NCBI RefSeq assembly: GCF_048564905.1
Contig: NC_133013.1
Span: forward strand, 5,220,105 to 5,284,104
DNA length: 64,000 bases
From: Vicugna pacos
Lineage: Eukaryota; Chordata; Mammalia; Artiodactyla; Camelidae
Direction: 5' to 3'
Shown here: positions 1 through 9,652 of the stretch, piece after piece
Position numbering within the stretch: the stretch's first letter is position 1
Layout of the letters: every line of letters begins with the position of its first letter
Translations under genes and position numbers: made by a program
The notes under the pieces: model-generated
Databases searched by the model: none
What the model was told of the DNA's origin: nothing
Seen by the model: the letters and a program-made list of their open reading frames with translations, nothing else

Positions 1-606
1 TCCCAACACCCCTACATTCCCAACACTCCCAACATTCCCAACACCCCAACATTCCCAACACTCCCAACATTCCCAACACTCCCAACACCCTTACATTCCC
101 AACACCCCTACATTCCCAACACCCCTACATTCCCAACACCCCCAACATTCCCAACCCCCCAAAATTCCCAACACCCCTACATTCCCAACACTCCCAACAT
201 TCCCAACACCCCAACATTCCCAACACCCCTACATTCTCAACACTCCCAACATTCCCAACACCCCCAACACCCAACTTTCCCAACACCCAAACATTCCCAA
301 CACTCCCAACATTGTCAACACCCCTACATTCCCAACACCCCCAACATTCCCAACACCCCCAACATTCCCAACACCCCTACATTCCCAACACTCCCAACAT
401 TCCCAACACCCCAACATTCCCAACACCTCAACATTCCCAACACCCCAACATTCCCAGCACCTCAACATTCCCAACATTCCCAATATAACTCGAATTCCCA
501 ACAAGCTTAACACCAACTTTCACAACATTCACAACATCCCTAACACCCCAACATTCCCCAAATCCCCAATAAACACTCCGAACATTCCTAACCATCTCAA
601 CCCTCC
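1..606. repeat. C-rich minisatellite of about 9 bp half-units
   Basis: Short units of the form CATTCCCAA and CACCCCTA / CACTCCCAA alternate without a break from the first base, giving a composite period of about 17-18 bp. The array is cut by the window start, so its true length is unknown. Units drift after about 485 and the pattern fades near 606. The complementary strand has GGG runs every 6-9 bases. Open frames across it encode only a GMLGVLGM / CWECWEC type repeat, an effect of the tandem unit and not a gene. Confidence 0.93.
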
Positions 607-755
607 CAGGAAGCATCATGTACCAGATGAGATCCCGGCCTCTGAAGCTGAGCAAACCAAAGGCCTGTCCCTGCTGTGATGAGTGAGGACTGGGGTCTTT
701 CCTGTGTGTTTTTGTGACTGTAGGGCAACTAAAACTCTTGCCTATATTTGGAAGT

Positions 756-1117
756 TGTTATAGACTGAATATTTGCATCCCAGAAAAATTTATATATTGA
801 AGCCCTAACCCTCAATGTGATGGTGCTAGGAGATGTGGTCTTTGGGAGGTGATTGGGTTTAGAGGAGGTCATGAGGGGGGAGCCCCCTGATGTATTAGTG
901 CCCCGATAAGAAGAGACTTCTTGTTCTCTCTCTGCCACGTGAGGACACAGTGAGAAGGTGGCTTTGTACAAGCCAGGAAGCAGGTCCTCACCAGAGCCTG
1001 ACCCCACTGGCACCCTGGCCCTGGTCTTCTAGCCTCCAGAGTGTGAGAAATAAATGTCTGTTACTTAAGCCACTCAGTGAATCGCATTTTGTTATGTAAG
1101 CCAAGCTGACCGAGACA
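756..1117 (+). mobile_element. Solitary MLT1-type LTR (MaLR, ERVL-related fossil)
   Basis: The segment runs from TGTTATAGACTGAATATTTG to a terminal GAGACA. In between are the hallmarks of this family: ATTGAAGCCCTAACCCTCAA, a CCACGTGAGGACACAGTGAG block, and GTGAGAAATAAATG followed by AAGCCACTCAG near the end. It is a single LTR with no internal region beside it. The divergence from the remembered consensus suggests an old, pre-ungulate insertion. Confidence 0.82.
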
Positions 1118-1355
1118 GAGACTGCTTGGAGAGGCTGGGACTTGCCTTCAACTGCAGAAGCCAGGATGTTGCCAATACTCTGGTTCTATAACCCCCAGAA
1201 GCTGGAGCACAGGCTGGGGCCTGCGCCAGGCCCTGGGGTGTGGGTCTGAAGGGAACACAAGGGTGTTGACACTGACACCTGGGGACTTGAAGCATCCTCA
1301 TGGCCCTCCTGCTAGAGCGGGGACCCTGGAGGTCAGATAATAAATGGGGGTCTAC

Positions 1356-1814
1356 ATAAAATATAACAAAATAATGCCATTTGCAGCAACATGGATGGAC
1401 CTGGAGACTGCCATTCTATGTGAAGCAGCCAGAAAGAGAAAGAAAAATACCATATGATATCAGTTATATGTGGAATCTAAAAAAAAAAAAGATGAATTTA
1501 TTTACAAAACAGAAATAGACTCACAGACATAGAAAACAAACTTATGGTTACTGGTGGGGTGAAGGAGGTGGGAAGGGATAAATTGGGAGTTCAAGATTTG
1601 TAGATACTAATATATATAGAATAGATAAATTAGTGTATGCTGTATAGCACAGGGAACTATATTCAGTATCTTACAGTAACTTATTGTGAAAAAGAGTATG
1701 AAAACGAATATATGTATGTGTATGTATGGCTGAAACATGATGCTGTGCACCAGAAACTGACACAACATTGTAAACTGACTACACTTCAATAAAAAATATA
1801 TATATATACACAAA
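1356..1814 (+). mobile_element. 5'-truncated L1 3' end
   Basis: This is the end of ORF2 and the 3' UTR of an L1 of the ungulate type. It starts near ACATGGATGGACCTGGAGAC, continues through TAGCACAGGGAACTATATTC, and ends with ACACTTCAATAAAAAATATA and a TA-rich tail. It is flanked by a near-perfect target-site duplication, AAATGGGGGTCTAC (1342-1355) and AAATGGGGGCCTAG (1815-1828). The duplication fixes both ends and shows a single retrotransposition event. Confidence 0.9.
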
Positions 1815-1828
1815 AAATGGGGGCCTAG

Positions 1829-3407
1829 TCCAGGCCTCTCAGGGCTGGGGGGCTGTGTGGGAGTTACGGGAGGAAGATATGCAAGGAACACAGTCATCTC
1901 TCAATTCATGCCCAGTATTGGGGTTTTTTTTTCAGAATTTGTTAGTGTTTTGTGGGCTCCTACAAAAGGATCCTTTCTCATACAGGGTGAGTGGTTTTGC
2001 TCTAACCCAGCTCTCCTTTTAACTAAAGATGGACTTTCACAGAATTTTCTTTCTGTGCCTCCACATTCTCCATCCTGGGGGACCCATCCTCCTGTTTCCC
2101 TGAGTCCTGCCAAGTGCACATCAAAGGGAGGTGAACTGCCGCCGTCAGTTCCTCTAGATGAGATCATCCCTTCTCTGGAGTTTTACTGCTGCAGAGGAAG
2201 AAAATTGTTCTCAACATTATTACTGTGATTTGAGTCTCCGGTTTTATGATTTTCATTTGTGTTTTTGTCCTAGGAATAAAGAAATTTGGCAATTTTATGT
2301 GCCTTTGGTTTCTTTTGGCGGGGTGAGGAAGGTGGGGCAGTTTCCATCGCAGTAAAAGATTCACTCCATAGTGACATTTACAGTGTCTCAACTACAGGTA
2401 GGAGTCTATTTGTACTTTTAAGCCTTGGCAAAGATTTCACCCAACTATATCTCTGTTTTTTACCTGCTTAAAATTTGCTCTAAAAGATTAAAAAAAATCT
2501 AAGTTTTCAAGAAACATAACTTTTATGTTTATGCCACATAATTTATTTTGTAAGCCTCCTTCCGCCGGTGGGAGAAATGAAATTTCAGGCAACTCAGGCC
2601 TCCCCTCGCCACATACACACATACACACACACACACACACCCCTCCTTCCTTCTTCCTGCCAGTGGCAACTGTGTTTTGGATAGTTTCTTGGTGTCGTGG
2701 CCTCAGGGGTGACAGCGATGGCTGTCTGTTTTTCTTGAGTCATCCTCTGCCTGCTGTCCCCTGAAGGGTGCATCTGCACCGGGGTCACTGTCACCACCAT
2801 GCACAAGTTTCTGCTCAGTCACTCTCATTTCTGGTTGCAGGGTCCCTTCAACCCAGCTACCTGGGTCTCCTCTTAAAGACCTCAAAGTAGCCTACTTCAG
2901 TCTACGCCACTGAGGGGCCGCGGTGGGACAGAGGTGGCCTTCTCCTGACACTTGGGGAATTGTTTCATTGCTTTCTAGGCAACCTGGGAGTGCAGGGGAG
3001 CTCTGTGATCAGGATGAATCCTTTTGCTTCCAAGACCCACATGCCTAGGGCCACATCTGCGCTCAGGTGGAGTGGGGCACTCAGGGACCTCGTGAGCCAT
3101 TGGGGGCCCCATCCTTCTGCTTCCCTGAGACCCCTGGATTCTGCCCCACCCTCTGACCATCTCCACCTCCACCTCCCTGCCAGGGCTTTCCAGGCGGCTT
3201 GCTCTGGGCCTCCAGCTCTGAATCCCACAACTCCACATTTGCCCTTTTCTTCTCTGATATCCTCCCATCCCACCCCTTGCCCAGGAAAACTTCACCTACT
3301 ATTAAGGTTGGGAGAAACTGACTCAAAATGAGCACAAATTTTTCTTTTACCCTTTTCAGATAACTTTTATTACAGCATATTGTTATGATTGTTCTAATTT
3401 ATTAATC
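1829..3407. other. Unique stretch, no gene recognised
   Basis: No repeat family or conserved protein was recognised here except the short CA tract at 2611-2641. Reading frames of up to about 120 codons exist on both strands but overlap each other, have no recognisable domain and look like chance. Confidence 0.5.
2611..2641. repeat. (CA)n microsatellite
   Basis: CACATACACACATA is followed by an uninterrupted run of about nine CA units ending in CCCTCC. Confidence 0.9.
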
Positions 3408-3494
3408 ATTTTTTAATTTTTTAAATTGAAGTATAGCTGATTTACAGTGTTGTGCTAGTTTCAGGTGCACAGCATTGTGATTCAGATATATGGC

Positions 3495-3550
<56 letters not shown>

Positions 3551-3630
3551 CTTTTGCAGACTCTTTCAGATCCATTAAGGGTTATTACAAGCTATATATA
3601 TAGTTTCCTGTGCTACACAGTAGGAATAAA
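3408..3630 (-). mobile_element. L1 3' UTR fragment, reverse strand
   Basis: The segment reads ATTGAAGTATAGCTGATTTA and then GTGTTGTGCTAGTTTCAGGT. After a tetranucleotide tract it continues as GGTTATTACAAGC and TAGTTTCCTGTGCTACACAG. This is the reverse complement of the ungulate L1 3' UTR. The copy is short and its middle has been replaced by an expanded CTAT repeat. Confidence 0.85.
3496..3548. repeat. (CTAT)n microsatellite, about 13 units
   Basis: An uninterrupted CTAT tetranucleotide run lies inside the reverse-strand L1 3' UTR, at the point where other copies carry a TATACATATA-like stretch. The purity of the run suggests it is length-polymorphic. Confidence 0.95.
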
Positions 3631-4061
3631 TGAAAGTAAAATACAATCTTTAACTTTTCTTATTCTTGATTGATCTAAAAGAGAACTGCGTGTTTAAAGC
3701 AGTACTAGTGATGAGGTATTAGGAAATTATGCATGTGGATGAGTAAGTGAATGACAGCAGCATCACAAAGAATGAGAGAGGGAATTGGGAACATGTGGTT
3801 ATAAGATGTCTGTACTGCAGGTGAAGCTGAATAGTGTTATTTGAAGGTGTACATAAGTCAGTGAAAAATGTATATTGTAAATGTATACTGAACCACTAAA
3901 AGTTCTTAAAAGAAGTACAGCTGAGGGTTAAGAGAGCAGATAAAATGGAACCATATAAAATACTCTGTTAAAACCAGAGAGGGCAGAAAAATGAGTCACA
4001 GGCAACCAGTAGAAAATAGTTATAAACATGGTTGATATTAATCCAAATATATCAATGATTA

Positions 4062-4193
4062 GTGGGGAGGGTATAGCTCAGTGGTAGATCATGCACTTAG
4101 CGTGCACAAGGTCCTGGGTTCAATCCCCAGTACCTCCATTAAAAATAAATAAATAAAAACCTAATTAGTCCCCTACAAAAATTAAAAACAAAC
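4062..4193 (+). mobile_element. Camelid tRNA-derived SINE inside the old L1
   Basis: A tRNA-like head carries the pol III A box (TAGCTCAGTGG) and B box (GGTTCAATCCC). It is followed by CCAGTACCTCCATTAAAAAT, AAATAAATA and CCTAATTA. Flanking duplications of about 16 bp, AAATATATCAATGATT on the left and AAATATATCAATCAT on the right, mark the insertion. The head is too diverged from a true tRNA and lacks a proper CCA-side stem, so it is not a tRNA gene. Confidence 0.9.
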
Positions 4194-5281
4194 ACAAATA
4201 TATCAATCATCATGTTCAACATGAATGGTTTAAACACATCAATTAAAAGACAGATGTTGCCAGAGTGGATAACAACACAAGACCCAACCATATGGTGTCT
4301 ACAAGGAGCCTACCTTAAACCAAAGTCTGTTTGGTTAAAAGTAAAGGTGTGAAGAAAGATTTACCATGCTAGCCCTAATCAAAAGAAAACTAGAGTAGCT
4401 AAAATGGTTTCAGACAAACAGACTTGAGAACAAGGGACCTTATTAGGAATAAAAGTGGGGGAAACTACACAATCATAAAGAGGCCAATTCTCCAAGAAGA
4501 CAAAATAATTCTAAGTTGTTTGCACCTAACAAAAGAGCATCAAAATAGGTGAGGCAAAAATTGATAACCATAAAAAAGGAAATTGAACAATCTACTGTTA
4601 GAGTTAGACACTTCGGGAGTCCTCTTTGGATAGTTCAAACAGGCAGAAAATCAGTAAGGACACAGGTGACCTGAACAGCACAATCAGTCACCTTTATCTA
4701 ACTGACGTTTATAATTACTCTACCTAAGGACAGCAAAATATGCATTATCCCCAAGCTCACATGGAATATTCATCAACAAAGACCACATTCTAGGCCACAA
4801 AACAAACCTTACACATTATAGAAAAGTATAAATTACACAGTGTGTTCTTAGACTGCAATTGAATTAATCTAGAAATCAAGAACAGAAAAGTAGCTGAAAA
4901 TCCCCAGTTAGTTGGAAACTAAACAAATGCATTTCTAAAAATACTTGGGTCAAAGAAGAACTCTCAAGTGTAATCAAAATATACTTAATTAAACCGAAGT
5001 AGACATATAACCTATCAAGCGAGGATGTGCTGTTTGCAGCAAAAGCAGTGCTTAGAGCAAAAATTATGGCATTAAAGGGAAAAGAAGAAAGCAAAAAATT
5101 GACAATTTAAGCTCCAGTAAAACTTGTATTGAGCAATTTAAGCCTAAGCAAACAGGGAAAAAAGAGAAATAATAAAAACTAGAGAAGAAATAAATGAAAT
5201 TGAGAAACAGGAAAACAATAGAGAAAATTTACAAAACACAAAACTGATTCTTTGAAAAGATCACTAAAATTTATAAAACTG

Positions 5282-5347
5282 AAAAAAATACTATATACCA
5301 GAAATTGACACAACATTGTAAACTGCCTATACTTCAATTAAAAAAAG
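5282..5347 (+). mobile_element. Tiny 66-bp L1 3' end insertion
   Basis: Only the last bases of an L1 3' UTR are present (CTATATACCAGAAATTGACA to ACTTCAATTAAAAAAAG). A perfect 15-bp duplication, AAATTTATAAAACTG, flanks them at 5267-5281 and 5348-5362. This is a complete, extremely 5'-truncated retrotransposition event into the older L1, not part of the older L1 itself. Confidence 0.9.
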
Positions 5348-8010
5348 AAATTTATAAAACTGTCCCAGGCTAACTAAGAAAAAAGAAATTGGACACAGTT
5401 TACCAATATCAGAAATGGAAAAGGATTCATCCCTTCTGACTTCATGAATTCGAGAAAAAATTACCCACCAATTTGAATATTAGAAGAAATGGACCAATTC
5501 TTTGAAATACACAGCTATCAAAATGTATGCAAGAACAAACAGGTAACATAATATGCCCATATCAATAAAAATAAACTCATTCTATGAAGCCAGCATTGCC
5601 CCAGTATCAGAACAAGATAAAGGTTTACCAGGAAAGGAAAATTACAAACCAATATCTCTCATAAACATAAATGTAAAACTCTTCAACACTACATTAGCAA
5701 ACTGAATCCAGCAACGTATAAAACAAATATAAACCAGGACCAAGTGTAGTTTATCCTGGGTATGCAAGGATGCTCAACGTTCTAAAATCAAACAAGTAAT
5801 CCGTCATACCAACAGGCCAAAGAAGAACCACACAGTCATATCAATAGATGCAGAGAAAGCATCTGGCAAAATTCACATCCATTCATTTAAAAAAGAAAAC
5901 TCTCAGTAAACTAGGAATAGAGAGGGACTTGCTCAGTTTAATGAAGAATAGGCACCAAATCCTACAGCTGACATCATACCTGATGGTGAGGAGCTTCCTC
6001 CTATAATGAGGAACGAGGCAAGGACATCCTCGCTTATCACTCCTAGTCCACACAATACTGGAATTCCTAGCTAGTTCAATAAGATAAAATAAGAAAGCAT
6101 ATGCAGATTGCAAAGAAAGAAATAAAACTGTCTCTATTAGTAGATGGCAATATTCTAGTAGGAAATTCCAAAGAATCCTCAAAAACATTCCTGAAGCAAG
6201 TACAGCAAGGTTGCAAGACACATGGTTAATATAAATAAAATAAAATAAAAGCCAATGGCTTTCCTATATTCCAGCAGTGAACCACTGAAATTAGAAATTA
6301 AAAACAGTATCATTTATAGTAGCTCCATAAAATAAAATACTTACATGTAATTCTAATAAAATATGTATGGGACTTCTATAGAAAATTATAAAATATTGCT
6401 GAAAAATTCAAAGCAGATTTAATTAAATGGAGAGTTATTTCATATTCACAGATTAGATGACTCAATATTGTTAATATGTAAATTCTTCCAAATTTAATCT
6501 ACAGATTCAGTGGAATCCCAATCAAAATCCATACAAGCTATTTTGTAGCTATCTATAAATTGATTCTGAAGTTTATATGAAAAGACAGAAAAATTCAAAT
6601 AGCAAACACAGTACTACAATGAACAGATGGAAGAATGACATTATCCAACATGAAGACTCACTCAAAGCTATAGCACTCAACACAGTGATATTATTGGTCA
6701 AAGAATGGACACGGGGATCAGTGCAACAGAACAGACCAACACAAATACGGTCAATTGGTCTTTGACAAAGGACCAAAGGCAATTCAATGGGGAAAGGATT
6801 TTTTTTTTCCAAAAAGTAATGATGGAACACTGAACATTTACATGTCAAAAAAAAAAAAAGAATCTTGACACACATAGACATACACCAAAATTTAAAAATG
6901 AATCATAGACCTAAATGTAAAATATAAAACTTCAAGAAGAAAAGGTAGATTTAAATCTATATAATATTGGGTTTGGTAATGTTTTCAATATAATATCAAA
7001 ATTATGATCCCTAAAAGAAAAAATATGCCAAGGTAGACTTAACTGAGGTTAAATACTTCTGCTCTGCAAAAGACTGTCAAGAGAATGAAAAGACAAGCCT
7101 CATACTGACAGTAAATAGTTGCAAAACACCTATCATATAAAGTACTTCTATCTAAAATATACAAAGAACTCTTAAAACTCAACAAGACCCAATTTAAAAA
7201 TGGGCAAAAAAATGTGTACAAACATCTCGCCAGAGAAGATACACAGATAGCTAATAAGCAAATGAAGTGATGCCAGACATTATTTTTCATTAGGCAACTG
7301 AAAATTAGAGCAACAATTAAATCTCTCCACACCAATGAGAATGTCTAATATATAGCAAATATCAAGTTCTGGCAAGGATTCAGGAGAGTGGGACTCTCAT
7401 ACACTGCTGGTGGTTATGAAAATGGTGTCGACACCCTGGAAAACTGTTTTTAGGGTTCCTATAACGTTAAACAAATTTACCAAAAGATCTACCACTGGCA
7501 CTCCAACGTATTGACCCAACTAATTTGAAAACTTGTTCATCCAAAGTTCTGCATGCAACTGTTTGTAGAACACCTATTCACAATCACCCCTAAATGGAAA
7601 TCTTCAATGGATGAATAAACTAAATACGGTACAAATAATGGGATAGTATCCAATAATAAAAACAACCATTAATACCAACAACATTGGTGAATCTCAAAGG
7701 CATACTGGTGAATGAACAAAGTCAGTTTCATCATGCTGCAAAGTGCCTAATTCTAAGTAGACAACATTATGAAAAAGACAACTACAGCAATGGAGAATCT
7801 ATCGGTGGTTGCCATATGTCAGAACATACTAGGATTTGGGGAAGGTGTGGCTATGAAAGGGCAACAAGAGTGAGTTCTTTGGGTGATGCATCCTAGCTGT
7901 GCTGATGGTTACACAGATACAAACAAATGTTTGAAAATTCACAGGGCTGTATATCCAAGAAAATTAAAACTCAGTTTTACCGGATATTAATTTAAGAAGT
8001 CAAATAAATT

Positions 8011-8469
8011 ACTAAGCATAGTGTATATACACATACAATGTTTAAAACCAATCAGAAGTCCTAAGCTGAGAGTGTAACAACGATTGCCAAGAAACGCATG
8101 AGAAGAGTATTAGTAATCTGCAATATAACCTGGGAAAGTGGGGCTCTGTTACACCGAGAGGGTAATGTGAGAGGGGGCAGAAAGCAGTGAGCAGGCCTGG
8201 GTATCAGCGAGAAGTGGTGGCACGCAAAAGTATTCAGAGGAAGGCAAGAAATGGGGAAAGGTCAGAGAACCCGTTTAAGAGGTAAAAGGACCTACTTCGG
8301 ATTAGGTGTGATGCCCTGGCCCCGAAGCAGGGCTTGGAAATGGAGCCGAGACAGAATGGGTCGGAAAAAGTTTGGGGTGCTTAGGAAGAAAGAGTGAGCA
8401 GGAAGGAAGAAATGGTAAAGGTGCGAGGCAGGCAAACGAGCAAAGGCAGGTTATTTAAGCAGCACTTCC
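8011..8469. other. Transition from L1 to the CpG island, no gene seen
   Basis: GC content climbs from AT-rich L1 sequence to the GC-rich island within this stretch. It is purine-rich (GGAAGAAAGAGTGAGCAGGAAGG type) at 8300-8450. No known repeat or exon was recognised. Confidence 0.5.
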
Positions 8470-8635
8470 TGCGGTCCGGGAGGCAGGTGCCAAGAGGCAC
8501 CTGAAAGGGCGAGCGCGGGAGCCTGGGAGCGCGGGTGCGGAGACGCGCGCGAGGGCTGCCCCGCGCTCTCTACCGGGATCGGGTCGGCGGCGCGGGCGGC
8601 GGTCGCGAGTACGCGCGCTCGGAGGCCGGCGGGGC

Positions 8636-8700
8636 GGGGGCGGGGCGCGCGCACGTCCCCGCGAGGCGGGGGCGGGGCGCAGCTGCTGCCGGTGACGTCA
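8636..8700 (+). promoter_or_regulatory. Core promoter cluster: two GC boxes and a CRE
   Basis: Sp1/KLF-type GC boxes (GGGGGCGGGGC) lie at about 8636-8646 and 8669-8679. A perfect palindromic CREB/ATF site, TGACGTCA, lies at 8693-8700. There is no TATA box. Spacing to the probable exon suggests transcription starts at about 8720-8850, which is an inference. Confidence 0.7.
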
Positions 8701-8749
8701 GGGGCCGCGCGCGCCGGGCGGCTGCGGGCGGAGCCGGGAGGCGGGCGCT

Positions 8750-8982
8750 GCGCGCGGCCGCGGGCGGAGCGGAGGGTCGCGAGGGGCGGAGCGGAGCGCG
8801 GGAGGAGGCGGGGGAGGAGAGGCCCCCGGACCGCGAGCGGCAGCTGGGGAGGGGGCCGCGGAGCCGGAGCGCCAGCGAACAGCTGATCTGGTTTTCCTGT
8901 AAAGCGAGAGAAAATGGAAGTCGGGTAGCGGCGACTGCGGCGCTGCGGGCTGGCCGAGCGGAGCGGCGCGGCGGCGCGGCAG
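8750..8982 (+). other. Probable non-coding first exon
   Basis: The left edge is approximate because no start site can be read. The right edge is the donor CGGCAG|GTGAGA at 8982/8983, a strong match to the mammalian consensus. The only ATG in good context is followed after three codons by a stop, so the exon would be 5' UTR. Alternative donors occur at 9042/9043 (CAG|GTGCGC) and 9097/9098 (CAG|GTGGGC). No acceptor or coding exon joined to it could be recognised in the remaining 55 kb, so the first intron probably extends past the window. The gene was not identified. Confidence 0.5.
8914..8928 (+). other. Four-codon upstream ORF in strong Kozak context
   Basis: ATG GAA GTC GGG TAG encodes M-E-V-G and stops. 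The context is AGAAAATGG, with A at -3 and G at +4, so a scanning ribosome should recognise it. It lies 54 bases before the proposed donor, so it would be in the 5' leader of any transcript starting upstream. Minimal upstream frames of this kind can lower translation of the main frame; that role is inferred here. Confidence 0.45.
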
Positions 8983-9644
8983 GTGAGACGGCGCTGGCCG
9001 CGGTGCTGCCGGCGGCGGTGGGGCCGGGGCCGGGGACCCGGCAGGTGCGCCGTCCGAGCGCGGCGCCAGATCCCTCCGCGGCTTCGTGGCGAAGCAGGTG
9101 GGCGCAGAGGCCGGGCAGCCCCGGGCCCGGGGCGCGGGGGCGCAGGGGTCGCGGGCCCGGCGCGGGGCTCGCTGGCGCTTCTGCATTGCGGGCTCCTCTC
9201 TGGACCCCGCGGGCGCCGCGGCCACCGGCTCCGGCTTGGCGCCCGACGCGTCTCCGGGGCAGGGCGCGGCGCTCCCGCTGGGTCGCGGACGCTGTCTTCG
9301 CCGGGCCCCTGAGCTGTCTGCTCTGGAGCGTGATGACAGGCGTGGGGACACCGGCCCCTCGGTCCGTGTGGGCGCGCAGGGGGTCCCGGGCCGCCGACAG
9401 ACTCCCAGGCACGGCCCAGCAGCAGCGCGTGAGGCCGCCGGCCGGGTGCCTGGGCTGTGGCTGCGTGGGCCAGAGCGGCCCGGTGCACCGCTCGCTCGTT
9501 CCACTGGTCTGGCTGGACAGCAGGAGAACCGTTAATGCAATTTGGCTGTGAACCCGGAGGCCTTCCCTAGTATCTTCTCACAGAGGGAGGAAAAAATTGC
9601 ATCTGCTGTGCTTTCGGTGCTCCTTTAAATTCGGGAGATGTCAG

Positions 9645-9652
9645 TGATGTCA
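9645..9652 (+). promoter_or_regulatory. CRE-like site TGATGTCA downstream of the island
   Basis: TGATGTCA differs from the perfect CRE in the island by one C-to-T change at its CpG. It sits in an AT-richer stretch (CAGTGATGTCATCATTAAC) just past the island, consistent with a decayed or alternative ATF/CREB site. Confidence 0.35.

Larger units (their letters stand above)
3700..8010 (+). mobile_element. Old, long L1 (L1M-type) with most of ORF2 and a 3' UTR
   Basis: The segment follows the order of an L1 ORF2. There is an endonuclease-end region (AATTAAAAGACAGATGTTGC, AACACAAGACCCAACCATAT, GACCACATTCTAGGCCACAA). A reverse-transcriptase stretch follows at about 5.4-6.2 kb (ATCAATAGATGCAGAGAAAG). 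The C-terminal region comes at 7.0-7.5 kb (ACACTGCTGGTGGTTATGAA). The end near 8.0 kb resembles the old L1ME/L1MD 3' UTR. Stops and frame changes occur throughout, so it cannot encode protein. Antisense frames in this interval, such as the 112-codon one at 5883-6221, are shadows. Two later insertions sit inside it: a SINE (4062-4193) and a tiny L1 (5282-5347). Confidence 0.85.
8470..9500 (+). promoter_or_regulatory. CpG island promoter of an unnamed + strand gene
   Basis: About 1 kb of very high GC with dense CpG, in sharp contrast to the flanks. It contains GC boxes, a perfect CRE and no TATA box upstream of the probable exon, typical of a broadly expressed or cAMP-responsive TATA-less promoter. 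Reading frames of 270-345 codons are open on both strands at once, rich in R, A, P and G, which is what stop-poor GC sequence does by chance. The + strand orientation is inferred from consensus splice donors at 8983 and 9098. A divergent antisense transcript cannot be excluded, since a GTAGAG donor-like site exists on the - strand near 8572. Confidence 0.85.

Noticed and set aside
1-606. Interstitial telomere repeat
   Set aside because: The units contain CCCAAC and CCCCTA but not repeated CCCTAA.
229-655. Protein with GMLGVLGM / CWECWEC repeats
   Set aside because: It is the translation of the minisatellite unit in a stop-free frame.
4062-4135. tRNA gene
   Set aside because: The A and B boxes are those of a tRNA-derived SINE. 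The same head recurs about nine times with a SINE tail and target duplications.
8451-9551. Long open frames (268-345 codons) on both strands of the CpG island
   Set aside because: They are open at the same time in several frames, consist of R, A, P and G, and follow from the lack of AT-rich stop codons. No domain is visible and the only good ATG leads to a stop after four codons.
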